A stretch of 64,000 nt of DNA, from assembly GCA_036378315.1 (NCBI GenBank), contig DASUWU010000046.1, positions 1 through 64,000 of the forward strand. The letters are read 5' to 3'. Of this stretch, positions 32,079 to 40,344 are shown piece after piece. This DNA is from CALAED01 sp036378315. GTDB taxonomy: Bacteria > Actinomycetota > Actinomycetes > Streptosporangiales > Streptosporangiaceae. Both the position numbers and the translations under genes were made by a program. Position 1 is the first letter of the stretch; each line of letters begins with the position of its first letter. Under the pieces are notes generated by a model that saw nothing but the letters and a program-made list of their open reading frames with translations, did no database searches and was not told the origin of the DNA.

Positions 32079-32254
32079 TGTGGCGTAAGGCCCAGCGCAG
32101 TAACGCCAATGGCGGTGCCTGCGTCGAGGTGGCTCGCGGGCAGGGCATGATTCTCGCCCGGGACAGCAAGAACCCGGACGGCCCGCGGCTCCAGTTCACT
32201 CCGACCGAGTGGCGCGGATTCCTCGCCCGAGTGAAGGAGGAGACGAGCCGGTAG
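32069..32254 (+). CDS. DUF397 small partner of the XRE regulator
   Basis: This is a 61-residue DUF397 protein, usually an antagonist or partner of the neighbouring XRE-DUF5753 regulator in WhiJ-like systems. The family core is seen in WRKAQRSNANGGACVEVARGQG, ILARDSKNPDGPRLQFTPTEWRGFL. It overlaps the end of the XRE gene by 10 bases. Three in-frame ATGs (32069, 32075, 32078) can serve as start. It is followed 12 bases later by a strong terminator, so the two genes form a closed unit. Confidence 0.93.
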   Translation: MYMMWRKAQRSNANGGACVEVARGQGMILARDSKNPDGPRLQFTPTEWRGFLARVKEETSR

Positions 32255-32265
32255 CCCGTCTCATC

Positions 32266-32302
32266 ACACAAAAAGCCTCCTCGACCAGGGGGCTTTTTGT
32301 GT
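32266..32302 (+). terminator. Rho-independent terminator with A/U tracts
   Basis: A perfect 12-bp stem ACACAAAAAGCC / GGCTTTTTGTGT closes a 13-base loop after the DUF397 gene. The A5/T5 tracts make it work in both directions. This low-GC, textbook form is unusual in so GC-rich a genome. Confidence 0.9.
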
Positions 32303-32386
32303 TTACCAATCCTGGCGCCCGGCGGAAAGGCCCGCCCTACCCCACGAACGGGTCAATCGAGCCACGGCCCGCCGCGCGTCACGAGG

Positions 32387-33082
32387 TCAGCCGGCGCGGG
32401 CGGCGGCCAGCGATGCGGGGTCGAGGCCCGCCGCGCGCAGCACGGTGACGGCCACGCCGCGGCCGACGCCGGCGAGCCCGACTAGGAGATGGTCGCAGCC
32501 GATGGCCGGAGAACCGTCCTGGGCGGCGAGTTCGGCGGCGGTCGCGATGGCCTTGCGGCTGTAGGGCGTCCAGGCGATCCTTTCCGCGGCCTGGGACGCT
32601 CCCGTGCTCAGCCGCGACTCGAGTCTTCGGCGCAGATCGTCGCGCGGCACGCCGAGGCCGTCGAGCAGCCGGGTGGCGCTGTTGTCCTCGGCGATGAGGC
32701 CCCACAGAAGGTGCTCGGTGCCGACGTAGTTGTTGCGGTGCTGGACCGCGACCCGCTTCATGCTGGTCATGGCCCGGCGCAGTTCGTCGGCGAGCTGTTC
32801 GGGGTCGTACTGCTTGTGCGGCGCGAGGAAGCGTTGCTGCGCCGCCTGCCGCGTCACGCCGAGCGCATGCCCGATGTCGGTCCACGAATACCCGTGCAGG
32901 CGGCAGTGCTCGACGTAGTCCTCCACCAGGTCATCGGCCAACGCCTGCAGCCGCCCCGACAGCTCGGCCGCCGTGGTCAGCAACGCGAGCCAGTCGGGCT
33001 GCGCTCCGCCGTCCTGCCGCACGGCGGTGGCGCACGTGCGGTCCACCTCGGCGATGAGCTGGTCCAGGTCCGGAAGTGTCAT
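32387..33082 (-). CDS. HTH protein with Clp N-terminal (Clp_N) repeats
   Basis: This 231-residue protein has a central HTH (GYSWTDIGHALGVTRQAAQQRF). Two Clp_N-type repeats follow (MKRVAVQHRNNYVGTEHLLWGLIAEDNSATRLLDGLGV and YSRKAIATAAELAAQDGSPAIGCDHLLVGLAG). Clp_N repeats normally form the substrate/adaptor-binding end of ClpA/ClpC. Here there is no AAA domain, so it may bind Clp clients or ClpC partners and act as a regulator of proteolysis or stress. ATG 33082 follows a palindrome that overlaps its promoter. Confidence 0.87.
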   Translation of the reverse strand: MTLPDLDQLIAEVDRTCATAVRQDGGAQPDWLALLTTAAELSGRLQALADDLVEDYVEHCRLHGYSWTDIGHALGVTRQAAQQRFLAPHKQYDPEQLADELRRAMTSMKRVAVQHRNNYVGTEHLLWGLIAEDNSATRLLDGLGVPRDDLRRRLESRLSTGASQAAERIAWTPYSRKAIATAAELAAQDGSPAIGCDHLLVGLAGVGRGVAVTVLRAAGLDPASLAAARAG

Positions 33083-33095
33083 AACGCAAGTTTCG

Positions 33096-33118
33096 GTTGA
33101 CAATCTCAAATTGTCAAC
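33096..33118. promoter_or_regulatory. Palindromic operator/promoter of the Clp_N-HTH gene
   Basis: GTTGACAAT-CTCAA-ATTGTCAAC is a perfect 9+5+9 palindrome. Each arm holds TTGACA. On the minus strand that TTGACA could be the -35 element 17 bases before a weak GAAACT, placed 6 bases before the start codon. Autoregulation by the HTH protein is the simplest reading. Confidence 0.75.
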
Positions 33119-33128
33119 TGGACGTTGC

Positions 33129-33965
33129 TCAGGGCCGGCGGCCGACTCCGGCCCAGAGCCAGAAGCGTCGCTCCATGGAGACCGGTCCGTCCGGCCGCCA
33201 CTGGTGCACCGGCACGATGCCCGGATCGAGCACCTCCAGCTTCTCGAACAGCCGCTCGATCTGCTCGAAGGTGCGCGGCAGGGAGACGACGCTGACCGGA
33301 GAGCGCTTGACGATGTTGATCGAACCTTCCATCGTCCGCGGGTCGTCGTCGCCGGTGAGATGCGACAGGATCACCTGGCTTCCCGGGGCGATGGCGTCGC
33401 GGATCCTGGACATGATGTCGTAGGGGTCCTCTTCCTCGGCGACGTAGTGCAGGACGCCCAGGAGCAGGACGGCGACCGGCTGGTCGAAGTCGATCAGCTC
33501 GCGCACCTCCGGATGATCGAAGATCATCTCGGGGTGCCGGACGTCGCCCTGGACGGCGATCGTTCCTCCGCTGTCGGCGAGGATGGCCCGGCCGTGCACG
33601 ACCGCGATCGGGTCGATGTCGACGTAGGCCACGCGCGGATCGGGCACGTACCGCTGCGCCATCTCGTGGGTGTTCTCCACGGTGGGCAGGCCGGACCCGA
33701 TGTCGATGAACTGCCGGATACCGGCGTCGGCCGCGTTGCGCACGGCGCGCTTCAAGAACGCGCGGTTGGCCCGGATGCTCTCCAGCGACCCCGGCTGCGC
33801 GGCGACGATCTTGTCGCCCAGCTCGCGATCGACGGCGAAGTTGTCCTTGCCGCCCAGCCAGTAGTCGTACAGCCGAGCCGGATGGGCGACGGTGGTGTTG
33901 AGCTCGCTTGGCAGCCGGTATTCGCGGGGCACGAAGGGCCTTTCGGAGGGCGGGCCAGAGGGCAT
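33129..33965 (-). CDS. DUF574-type SAM-dependent methyltransferase
   Basis: This is an intact 278-residue member of the actinobacterial DUF574 family. The N-terminal HPARLYDYWLGGKDNFAVDRE is diagnostic. The SAM site is RQFIDIGSGLPT, and the C-terminal signature is RLFEKLEVLDPGIVPVHQWRPD. The family has a methyltransferase fold, but substrates are mostly unknown. Starts at 33995 (GTG), 33980 and 33965 (ATG) are all open; 33965 is preferred for the AGGTAAAGAG in front. A ruined second copy of this family lies at 58479-58735. Confidence 0.9.
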   Translation of the reverse strand: MPSGPPSERPFVPREYRLPSELNTTVAHPARLYDYWLGGKDNFAVDRELGDKIVAAQPGSLESIRANRAFLKRAVRNAADAGIRQFIDIGSGLPTVENTHEMAQRYVPDPRVAYVDIDPIAVVHGRAILADSGGTIAVQGDVRHPEMIFDHPEVRELIDFDQPVAVLLLGVLHYVAEEEDPYDIMSRIRDAIAPGSQVILSHLTGDDDPRTMEGSINIVKRSPVSVVSLPRTFEQIERLFEKLEVLDPGIVPVHQWRPDGPVSMERRFWLWAGVGRRP

Positions 33966-34037
33966 CTCTTTACCTATCATGCCTCGCGCCGGCACTGCCG
34001 GACGGGGCGCGCGGCCGCCTCCGGCCGGAGCGCGGCG

Positions 34038-34925
34038 TCAACCGGCGGCGACGATGTCGGCATAGCGGGCCTTCAGCGTCGAGACGACGGTGTCGGGGTC
34101 GGCGGCCCAGACGTCCGCGTTGAAGATCTCCACCTCGATGTCGCCGTCGTAGCCGGCGCCGGCCACCGCCCGGTGCAGTCCCCGGAACTCGATCACGCCG
34201 TCGCCCATCATGCCGCGGCCAAGAAGCACGTCCGCCGGCAGCGGCACGAGGAAGTCGCACAGCTGGAAGCTCGCGATCCGGCCGCCGGCGCGGGCGATCT
34301 GCGCGTACACCTCCGGGTCCCACCACACGTGGAACGTGTCGACGCAGACCCCGACCCGTTCGGCGGGGTACGGTGCGGCGAGGTCGAGCGCCTGCCGCAG
34401 GGTCGACAGGACGGCGCGGTCGGCGCAGTACATGGGATGCAGCGGCTCGAGCGCCAGCCGTACGCCGTGGTCGGCCGCCGCCGGCACCAGGGCGTCGAGC
34501 GCCTCGGCGACGCGGCGCCTGGCGTCCAGCAGGTCGCGGCTGATGCCGGCGCCGAGCGGCCGGCCGGGCACCACGCCGGGCAGCCCGCCGACGACGAGCA
34601 CCAGGCAGGCGGCGCGCAGCTCGGCCGCCTCGTCGATGGCCCGCAGATTGTCCTTGAGCCACGTCTCGCCGGTGAGGAACCCGCCCCGGCACAGCGATGA
34701 CACGCGCAGCCCGGCGCCGGCCACCCGCCTGGCGGTCGCGGCGAGGCCGTACGCGGCCACCTCCTCCCGCCACAACCCGATGGCCTCGATGCCGTGCCGC
34801 AGGCAGCCGTCCACCGCCTCGGGCACCGACCACCGCTTGGTCGTCCGCTGGTTCAGCGACAGCCGGCGGTTGGGCGACAGCCGGTGGTCGGGCGGCGGCC
34901 GGTCGCGGTCGAAGACCCCGGTCAC
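34038..34925 (-). CDS. Sugar phosphate isomerase/epimerase-like TIM-barrel protein
   Basis: This is a 295-residue AP-endonuclease-2/xylose-isomerase-like TIM barrel. Metal-binding acidic/His residues are visible in RLALEPLHPMYCADR, VGVCVDTFHVWWDPEVYAQI and DGDIEVEIFNADVWAADPD. The N-terminus has extra Arg/Pro-rich residues before TKRWSVPEAVDGCLRHGIEAIGLWRE. The GTG start overlaps the DUF993 stop (GTGA). It is the third gene of a Gfo/Idh-DUF993-isomerase operon, which suggests conversion of an unusual sugar, inositol-like compound or uronate. The substrate is not identifiable. Confidence 0.88.
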   Translation of the reverse strand: MTGVFDRDRPPPDHRLSPNRRLSLNQRTTKRWSVPEAVDGCLRHGIEAIGLWREEVAAYGLAATARRVAGAGLRVSSLCRGGFLTGETWLKDNLRAIDEAAELRAACLVLVVGGLPGVVPGRPLGAGISRDLLDARRRVAEALDALVPAAADHGVRLALEPLHPMYCADRAVLSTLRQALDLAAPYPAERVGVCVDTFHVWWDPEVYAQIARAGGRIASFQLCDFLVPLPADVLLGRGMMGDGVIEFRGLHRAVAGAGYDGDIEVEIFNADVWAADPDTVVSTLKARYADIVAAG

Positions 34926-36148
34926 GCGCCCACCCCGTACACCGCGAGCAGGGAGCGCATCCGGCCTGCGGCCAGCTCCGGATCGGGCAGCAGCCCGGCG
35001 GCATCGGCCAGCCGGAACACCTCGGCCAGGTGGGGCAGCGATCGGGCCGCCTGCGCGCCGTTCACCATCACGAACGCGTCCTGGTGGCCGGCCAGCCAGG
35101 CGAGGAAGGTGAGGCCGGTCTTGTAGTGGTACGTCGGCGCCTCGAAGATCTTCCGCGCCAGCGGCACCGTCGGGCCGAAGATCGTGTCGTACGCGGCCGT
35201 GTCTCCCGCGTCCAGGGCCGCCAGCGCGGCGGCCGCGGCCGGCGCGATGGCGTCGAAGATGCCGAGCAGCGCGTGGCTGCCCGAGGCGATCAGGCTCGGG
35301 TAGTTGAAGTCGTCACCCGTGTACAGCCGTACGCCGGGCGGCAGCGCGGCACGCAGCCGTACCTCGTGGTCGGCGTCCAGCAGCGACACCTTGACGCCGT
35401 CGACCTTGGCCGCGTGGTCGCGGATCAGCGCGAGCAGCGACTCCGTGGCGGCCGCGACATCGGAGGACCCCCAGTAGCCGGCGAGGTGCGGGTCGAACAT
35501 CTCGCCCAGCCAGTGCAGGATCACCGGCTGGTCCGCCTGGCGCAGCAGCTCCCCGTACACCGCGTGGTAGTCGTCGGGTCCGCGGGCGGCGGCGGCCAGC
35601 TGCCGGCTGGCCATCAAGATCACGGAAGCGCCGGCGGCCCTGACCACCTCGACCTGTTCCTCGTAGGCCGCGACGATCCCGGCGAGGGCGGCCCGGCCGC
35701 CGGGTGGGCCGGCGGGTGGGGCGGCGCCGGCCGCGGGGAGGTGGTCGGTCCCGGCCCCGCAGGCGAGCAGCTCGGCCGGGTCGCCGTACGCCTTGGCCTC
35801 GGCGGCGCTGCGCTGGACGAGTTCCCGGGTGGCGGCCCAGTCGAGGCCCATGTTGCGCTGTGCGGTGTCCATGGCGTCGGCGACGCGCAGGCCGTAGGAC
35901 CACAGGTGGCGGCGGAAGCGCAGCGTCGCGTCCCAGTCGACCGCGGCGGGGGAGCCGGGCGTGTTGTCACCGAGCGGGTCGGCCACGACGTGCGCCGCCG
36001 CGTAGGCGATCCGGCTCGCCGCCGGCGCCGGCGCCGGCGTTCCGGGACGCGCCGTCTCCGTACCGGCCGTCCAGGCGGACGGGCCGCTGAGCTCGTACGG
36101 TTCGAGCCGGCCGCCGGCCGCCGGGAGCGAGATCTTGGCGGTCGTCAC
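34922..36148 (-). CDS. DUF993 protein (dihydrodipicolinate-synthase-like fold)
   Basis: This 408-residue protein has the DUF993 signature: FRRHLWSYGLRVADAMDTAQRNMGLDW, VILHWLGEMFDPHLAGYWGS, then KVDGVKVSLLDADHEVRLR with a probable Schiff-base Lys in VDGVKVS, as in class I aldolases of the DapA superfamily. FNYPSLIASG follows. The start is a GTG overlapping the Gfo/Idh stop (GTGA). It is known from sugar-type operons together with a Gfo/Idh oxidoreductase and an isomerase, but its reaction is undefined; a retro-aldol or dehydratase step is a guess. Confidence 0.85.
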   Translation of the reverse strand: MTTAKISLPAAGGRLEPYELSGPSAWTAGTETARPGTPAPAPAASRIAYAAAHVVADPLGDNTPGSPAAVDWDATLRFRRHLWSYGLRVADAMDTAQRNMGLDWAATRELVQRSAAEAKAYGDPAELLACGAGTDHLPAAGAAPPAGPPGGRAALAGIVAAYEEQVEVVRAAGASVILMASRQLAAAARGPDDYHAVYGELLRQADQPVILHWLGEMFDPHLAGYWGSSDVAAATESLLALIRDHAAKVDGVKVSLLDADHEVRLRAALPPGVRLYTGDDFNYPSLIASGSHALLGIFDAIAPAAAAALAALDAGDTAAYDTIFGPTVPLARKIFEAPTYHYKTGLTFLAWLAGHQDAFVMVNGAQAARSLPHLAEVFRLADAAGLLPDPELAAGRMRSLLAVYGVGA

Positions 36149-37290
36149 AGCTCGGGCACCTCCAGGCGACGGCCCTCTGTGGAGGAGCGCAGGCCGAGCT
36201 CGGCGAGTTGCACACCGCGCGCTCCGGAGGCGAAGTCGTACGGGAACGGCGCGTCCTCGACGACATGCCGGACGAACCGCTCCCACTGGACCTTGAATCC
36301 GTTGTCGAAATGCCCGTTGTCCGGCACCTCCTGCCACTGGTCGCGAAACCGCTCTGTCGTCGGCAGGTCGGGGTTCCAGACCGGCTTCGGCGTCGCCCCC
36401 CGGTGCTGCATCCTGCAGGTGCGCAGCCCGGCGACGGCGCTGCCGTCGGTGCCGTCGACCTGGAACTCCACCAGCTCGTCGCGGTTGACCCGTACGCACC
36501 AGGAGGTGTTGACCTGCGCGATGGCTCCGCCCGCCAGCTCGAAGATCGCGTACGCCGCGTCGTCGGCGGTGGCGTCGTAGCCGCGTCCGCTCTCGTCGTA
36601 GCGCCGCGGCACGTGCGTGACGGCACGCGCGGTGACCGCCTCGACCCGGCCGAAGAGGTTCTCCATCAGGTACGCCCAGTGCGGGAACATGTCGAGCACG
36701 ATGCCGCCGCCGTCCTCGGCACGGTAGTTCCATGACGGGCGCTGCGCCGGCTGCCAGTCGCCCTCGAAGACCCAGTAGCCGAACTCGCCGCGCACCGACA
36801 GGATCCGCCCGAAGAACCCGCCGTCGATCAGCCGCTTGAGCTTGAGGATGCCGGGCAGGAAGAGCTTGTCCTGGACGACGCCGTTCTTCACGCCCGCCGC
36901 CTGCGCGCTCTTGGCGAGGATGACGGCGTCATCGAGCGTCTCCGCCGTGGGCTTTTCCACGTAGACGTGCTTGCCGGCCTCGATGGCCTCGCTGACCGCG
37001 GGGACCCTCGCCCGTGTCACCTGAGCGTCGAAGTAGATCTCGCTGGCGCCGTCGCCGAGCGCATGGGACAACTCCGTGGTCCAGTCGGCGACGCCGTGGC
37101 GCGCGGCGACCTCGCGCAGCTTGGCGCCGCTGCGGCCGACGAGCACGGGGCGCAGCCGAACGCGGCGGCCGGTGGACAGCTCGACGCCGCCCTCCTTGTT
37201 GATCGCCAGCACCGACCGTACGAGGTGCTGGTGATGCCCCATCCGGCCCGTCACGCCGTTCATCACCACGCCGAGCGTGTCAATGGTCAT
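36145..37290 (-). CDS. Gfo/Idh/MocA-family oxidoreductase
   Basis: This is a 381-residue NAD(P)-dependent sugar or cyclitol dehydrogenase and the first gene of the operon. The N-terminal MNGVTGRMGHHQHL loop is an unusual nucleotide motif. EAGKHVYVEKPTAETLDDA carries the catalytic EKP, and DMFPHWAYLMENLFGRVE is the active-site helix. ATG 37290 is preceded by GAGGAG. A LacI-type palindrome stands 48 bases upstream. The following two genes overlap, so the three products should act in one pathway on a carbohydrate. Confidence 0.93.
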   Translation of the reverse strand: MTIDTLGVVMNGVTGRMGHHQHLVRSVLAINKEGGVELSTGRRVRLRPVLVGRSGAKLREVAARHGVADWTTELSHALGDGASEIYFDAQVTRARVPAVSEAIEAGKHVYVEKPTAETLDDAVILAKSAQAAGVKNGVVQDKLFLPGILKLKRLIDGGFFGRILSVRGEFGYWVFEGDWQPAQRPSWNYRAEDGGGIVLDMFPHWAYLMENLFGRVEAVTARAVTHVPRRYDESGRGYDATADDAAYAIFELAGGAIAQVNTSWCVRVNRDELVEFQVDGTDGSAVAGLRTCRMQHRGATPKPVWNPDLPTTERFRDQWQEVPDNGHFDNGFKVQWERFVRHVVEDAPFPYDFASGARGVQLAELGLRSSTEGRRLEVPEL

Positions 37291-37337
37291 CGGGTGTGTC
37301 TCCTCAGGCTCGGGTGCACTGCCAGGACGGGGAGGAC

Positions 37338-37351
37338 GGAAAGCGCTTTCC
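37338..37351. promoter_or_regulatory. LacI-family operator upstream of the Gfo/Idh operon
   Basis: GGAAAGCGCTTTCC is a perfect 14-bp palindrome centred on CG, the hallmark of LacI/GalR-type operators. It lies 48 bases before the operon's first start. No LacI-family gene is present in the window. Confidence 0.85.
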
Positions 37352-37472
37352 AACAAACCGTACGTCGTCAAGGTGTTATTCGTCAACGTGACGGCACGTA
37401 ACGGAGTTCCGGCCCGGCGGGCTTTACCTTCCTGTGATCATCTTGCGTCTGATCCTCTTCCGTCGGGGCCGT

Positions 37473-39071
37473 TCACGCAATGGGTGAGGCCGCGGTCGGT
37501 GCCGCCGGGTCGTGGCCGGCCGCCGCGGCGCCCGGCCCGGCCCCGGCCGGGGCCGTACGGCGGCCGAGCGTGAGCGCGGCCGCCGCGCCCAGCGCGCACA
37601 ACGCGGCGGTGACCAGGAAGATCTCGCGGTACTGGGTGTGCAGTGCCTGCTTGAGCAGCGCGTTGTACGCGGCCAGCCGCCGCTGGTACACGTCGCCTGG
37701 GACGCCGAACGGCAGCGGCGTGTCGAGGTGCGCGGTCAGCGTCTGGAAGCGGTGGAAGCCCCAGGCGGACAGGCCGGCGATGCCGAGCAGCATCCCCATC
37801 ATGCGGGCCACGACGACGGCCGCCGACGCGACCCCGTGCCGGGCCGACGGCACCGCGCGCAGCACGGCTGAGGAGACCGGCGCGATCACCAGCCCGAGCC
37901 CGAGGCCGGTGAGGGCCAGATCGACGTCCATGCGGGGGAGCGGGCCGTACCGTGCCGCGGCCGCCTCCACCGGCCAGCCGGCGATGAGCAGGTAGCCGGC
38001 GGCGGCGACCGCCAGGCCGAGCGCCGCGGTCCAGCGTTCGCCGAGCCCGCGCCGCCCGCCGGCGCCGTCCCCGCGGGCGGTGGCGGCGGCGAGCCACCCG
38101 CCGAGCAGCGCCGCCAGCGCGAGCGGCAGCAGGAACCTGACCAGCACCAGGGCGCCGCCGGCCGCCGACCTGCCGAGCACGGTCTGCGCGAGCAGTTGGA
38201 CGTCGACGAGGGTGACCATCAGCGCGGCCCCGGACACGAAGGCCACCCCGAGCGCGCCGAGCAGCGGCCCCCGGCGCACGCCGGACAGATCCAGCAGCCT
38301 GACCCGCGCCCAGCGCACCTCCCAGGCGGCGAACGCGCCGAGCACGACAAGCCCGCCGGCGATCGCGGCGACGCCCCAGCGGGGCAGCGCCGCCTCGCCC
38401 GGCCTGGGATTGTACGTGCCGGCCACCAGCAGGCCGAGGGCGCCGGCGAGCAGCAGCCCGCCGGTGACGTCGATCCGGGAACCCGCGGGGTGGTTGCCGG
38501 CCCTGCGCCCGGCGGGCACCGCCCGCTGCACCGCCACCATGGCCAGCGCGGCGAGCGGGACGTTGACCCAGAAGATGCCGCGCCAGCCGACGAGCGCGGC
38601 GAGCCCGGCGCCGTACAAGGGGCCGAGCACGCTGCCGAGCTCCTGCGCCGCGCCGACCGCGCCGAGCGCGAGCGGCCGCCGGCGCTCGTCCCACAGGTCG
38701 CCGGCGAGCGCCATCGTGATCGGCAGCAGCGCGCCGCCGGCGACGCCCTGGAGCGTGCGGCCGGCGACCAGTGGCCACAGGCCGTGCGCGGCTGCGGTCA
38801 GCGCCGACCCGATCGCGAACCCGGCCAGGCAGGCGTGCATGACCGGACGCCTGCCGAACCGGTCGGACAGCTGGCCGAGCAGCGGCATGGCGGCGACGTA
38901 GCCGAGCAGGAATCCCGTGACGACGGGCGTCGCCCGTTCGAGGTGGTTGACCGGGATGCCGAGGTCGCCGACGACGTCGACGAGGATCGTCACGATCACG
39001 TACGCGTCGAGGGCCGCGAGCAGTACCGCCGTACCGCCGATGCCGATGGCCGCGGCCCGGGATCGTCGCAC
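37473..39071 (-). CDS. MFS exporter of the P55/DHA2 type, paired with LprG
   Basis: This is a 532-residue drug/lipid exporter with about 14 membrane segments. The first half reads LLAALDAYVIVTILVDVV, then GFLLGYVAAMPLLGQLSDRFGRRPV (motif A). Motif C-like GAAQELGSVLGPLYG and WRGIFWVNVP follow. It belongs to the group of mycobacterial P55 (Rv1410c), which with LprG moves triacylglyceride and lipoglycan to the outer envelope. The same gene order is kept here, with 8 bases between lprG and this GTG start. The C-terminal tail is Ala/Gly/Pro-rich. The exported lipid is inferred. Confidence 0.9.
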   Translation of the reverse strand: MRRSRAAAIGIGGTAVLLAALDAYVIVTILVDVVGDLGIPVNHLERATPVVTGFLLGYVAAMPLLGQLSDRFGRRPVMHACLAGFAIGSALTAAAHGLWPLVAGRTLQGVAGGALLPITMALAGDLWDERRRPLALGAVGAAQELGSVLGPLYGAGLAALVGWRGIFWVNVPLAALAMVAVQRAVPAGRRAGNHPAGSRIDVTGGLLLAGALGLLVAGTYNPRPGEAALPRWGVAAIAGGLVVLGAFAAWEVRWARVRLLDLSGVRRGPLLGALGVAFVSGAALMVTLVDVQLLAQTVLGRSAAGGALVLVRFLLPLALAALLGGWLAAATARGDGAGGRRGLGERWTAALGLAVAAAGYLLIAGWPVEAAAARYGPLPRMDVDLALTGLGLGLVIAPVSSAVLRAVPSARHGVASAAVVVARMMGMLLGIAGLSAWGFHRFQTLTAHLDTPLPFGVPGDVYQRRLAAYNALLKQALHTQYREIFLVTAALCALGAAAALTLGRRTAPAGAGPGAAAAGHDPAAPTAASPIA

Positions 39072-39079
39072 GGTACGGT

Positions 39080-39769
39080 TCAGCCCTTCGGCGCGGAGAT
39101 GGCGAAATTTCGGTTGAAGTCGGCCAACGTCACGGTTACCGCACCCTGGGTGCCGTCGCCGCCGCCCGCCTTGGGGATCGGCACGCGCACCTTGAGCACA
39201 CGGTGATCACCGGCGGCCACCCACACCTGCCCGTCGATGTCCTTGCCGACCCCCGGCACCAGGGACGGCACCACCGACCTCGACAGCGTGGCCTTGACCC
39301 GGAACGCGTCCTGGCCGCCCACCTTCTCGCGCTTGTCGGTCTTGGGCTTCGCGGCCGTGTCCAGCAGTTTCACGATTCCCCGCTGCGGATCGAGGATCGC
39401 CGACGGGTCGTACACGGCCAGCACGGTCGCCCTGGGCAGCCGCTGATACCCGCCGGTCGCCCCCTTGAAGTAGACGGTGTTGCCCACCAGCGTGAACGCC
39501 ATCTCGACCGACTGTCCCGACTGGGTCACCTGCAGCGTCCCCTCGGCGTCCCCCGACTTGAGCAGCCTGCCGTCGGCGCTCTTGATCGCGATCGGCGGGT
39601 TGCCCTCGGAACGGATGGCGAACCCGACGCTCTGCACCCCGCGCATGGCGGCGGACGCCTGCTGGAGCAGCTTCCGCCCGTCGGGCAGCGACCCGCCGCC
39701 AGAACATCCCGCGCCGGCCAGCGCGACGAGCGCCAGCCACGCGAACACCCGACCCCCGGTCAACGACAT
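39080..39769 (-). CDS. LprG/LppX-family lipoprotein
   Basis: This 229-residue lipoprotein has a signal sequence cleaved before Cys22 (ALAGAGCSGG). The mature part matches the LprAFG/LppX fold, a beta-sheet cup with a hydrophobic cavity for lipid acyl chains: LLQQASAAMRGVQSVGFAI, GTLQVTQSGQSVEMAFTLVGNTVYFK, LDPQRGIVKLLDTA, QVWVAAGDHRVLKVRVP. It is followed directly by the P55-type exporter, the LprG-Rv1410c arrangement of mycobacteria. It probably carries lipids or lipoglycans across the cell envelope. No strong ribosome site is seen. Confidence 0.93.
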   Translation of the reverse strand: MSLTGGRVFAWLALVALAGAGCSGGGSLPDGRKLLQQASAAMRGVQSVGFAIRSEGNPPIAIKSADGRLLKSGDAEGTLQVTQSGQSVEMAFTLVGNTVYFKGATGGYQRLPRATVLAVYDPSAILDPQRGIVKLLDTAAKPKTDKREKVGGQDAFRVKATLSRSVVPSLVPGVGKDIDGQVWVAAGDHRVLKVRVPIPKAGGGDGTQGAVTVTLADFNRNFAISAPKG

Positions 39770-39976
39770 AGCGGGACCCTACCGACGAGTCGCTCCCCGC
39801 GTCACCCCGTTCCGGCGCTCCCTCCCCGCACATCGCATCCCGCACGGCCGCGCCCCGTACCGGCCGATGGCCCGGCGATGCGCCCCAAGACCTCTACACT
39901 ATGAGCCAGCCCGAGCGGGCGCCCGAGATCCTCCGCTCGTCCACCCGCGTGCGCGCGGGTCGACCAGCGGTGTGCC

Positions 39977-40050
<74 letters not shown>

Positions 40051-40108
40051 CGCAGCGGGCGCGGGTGCTCGGCGGGCATTGCCGGCCTTCGCGCCACTTG
40101 TCGCCGGA

Positions 40109-40142
40109 CAGATCCTGATCCATTGAATTGGATCAGGATCTG
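40109..40142 (+). terminator. Hairpin after the CAT tRNA
   Basis: A perfect 14-bp stem CAGATCCTGATCCA / TGGATCAGGATCTG closes a 6-base loop 58 bases after the tRNA and is followed by ATTTAT. It probably ends tRNA transcription. The 200 bp that follow are low in GC and hold no gene; GGAACTTGTTCC at about 40150 is a further small dyad. Confidence 0.7.
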
Positions 40143-40344
40143 ATTTATCGGAACTTGTTCCGTGACATTGGAACTTAGTCGAAGTGTCCTGAACCATTCC
40201 CATTATAGCGGGAAATCCTTGTCCTAATCACCATTTTATGTAAGTCTGCTGGTAGCCATCGTTATACCAATCAGTCTCCCGGGCGGGCTCGGGGTATTGT
40301 CGCCGTGCGTCAATATCCGCTCGGTGGAAAGACCAGGAGGCGCT

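Noticed and set aside
40051..40344. Integrative-element attachment site next to the tRNA
   Set aside because: There is no integrase gene and no repeat of the tRNA 3' end; the hairpin is better read as a terminator.
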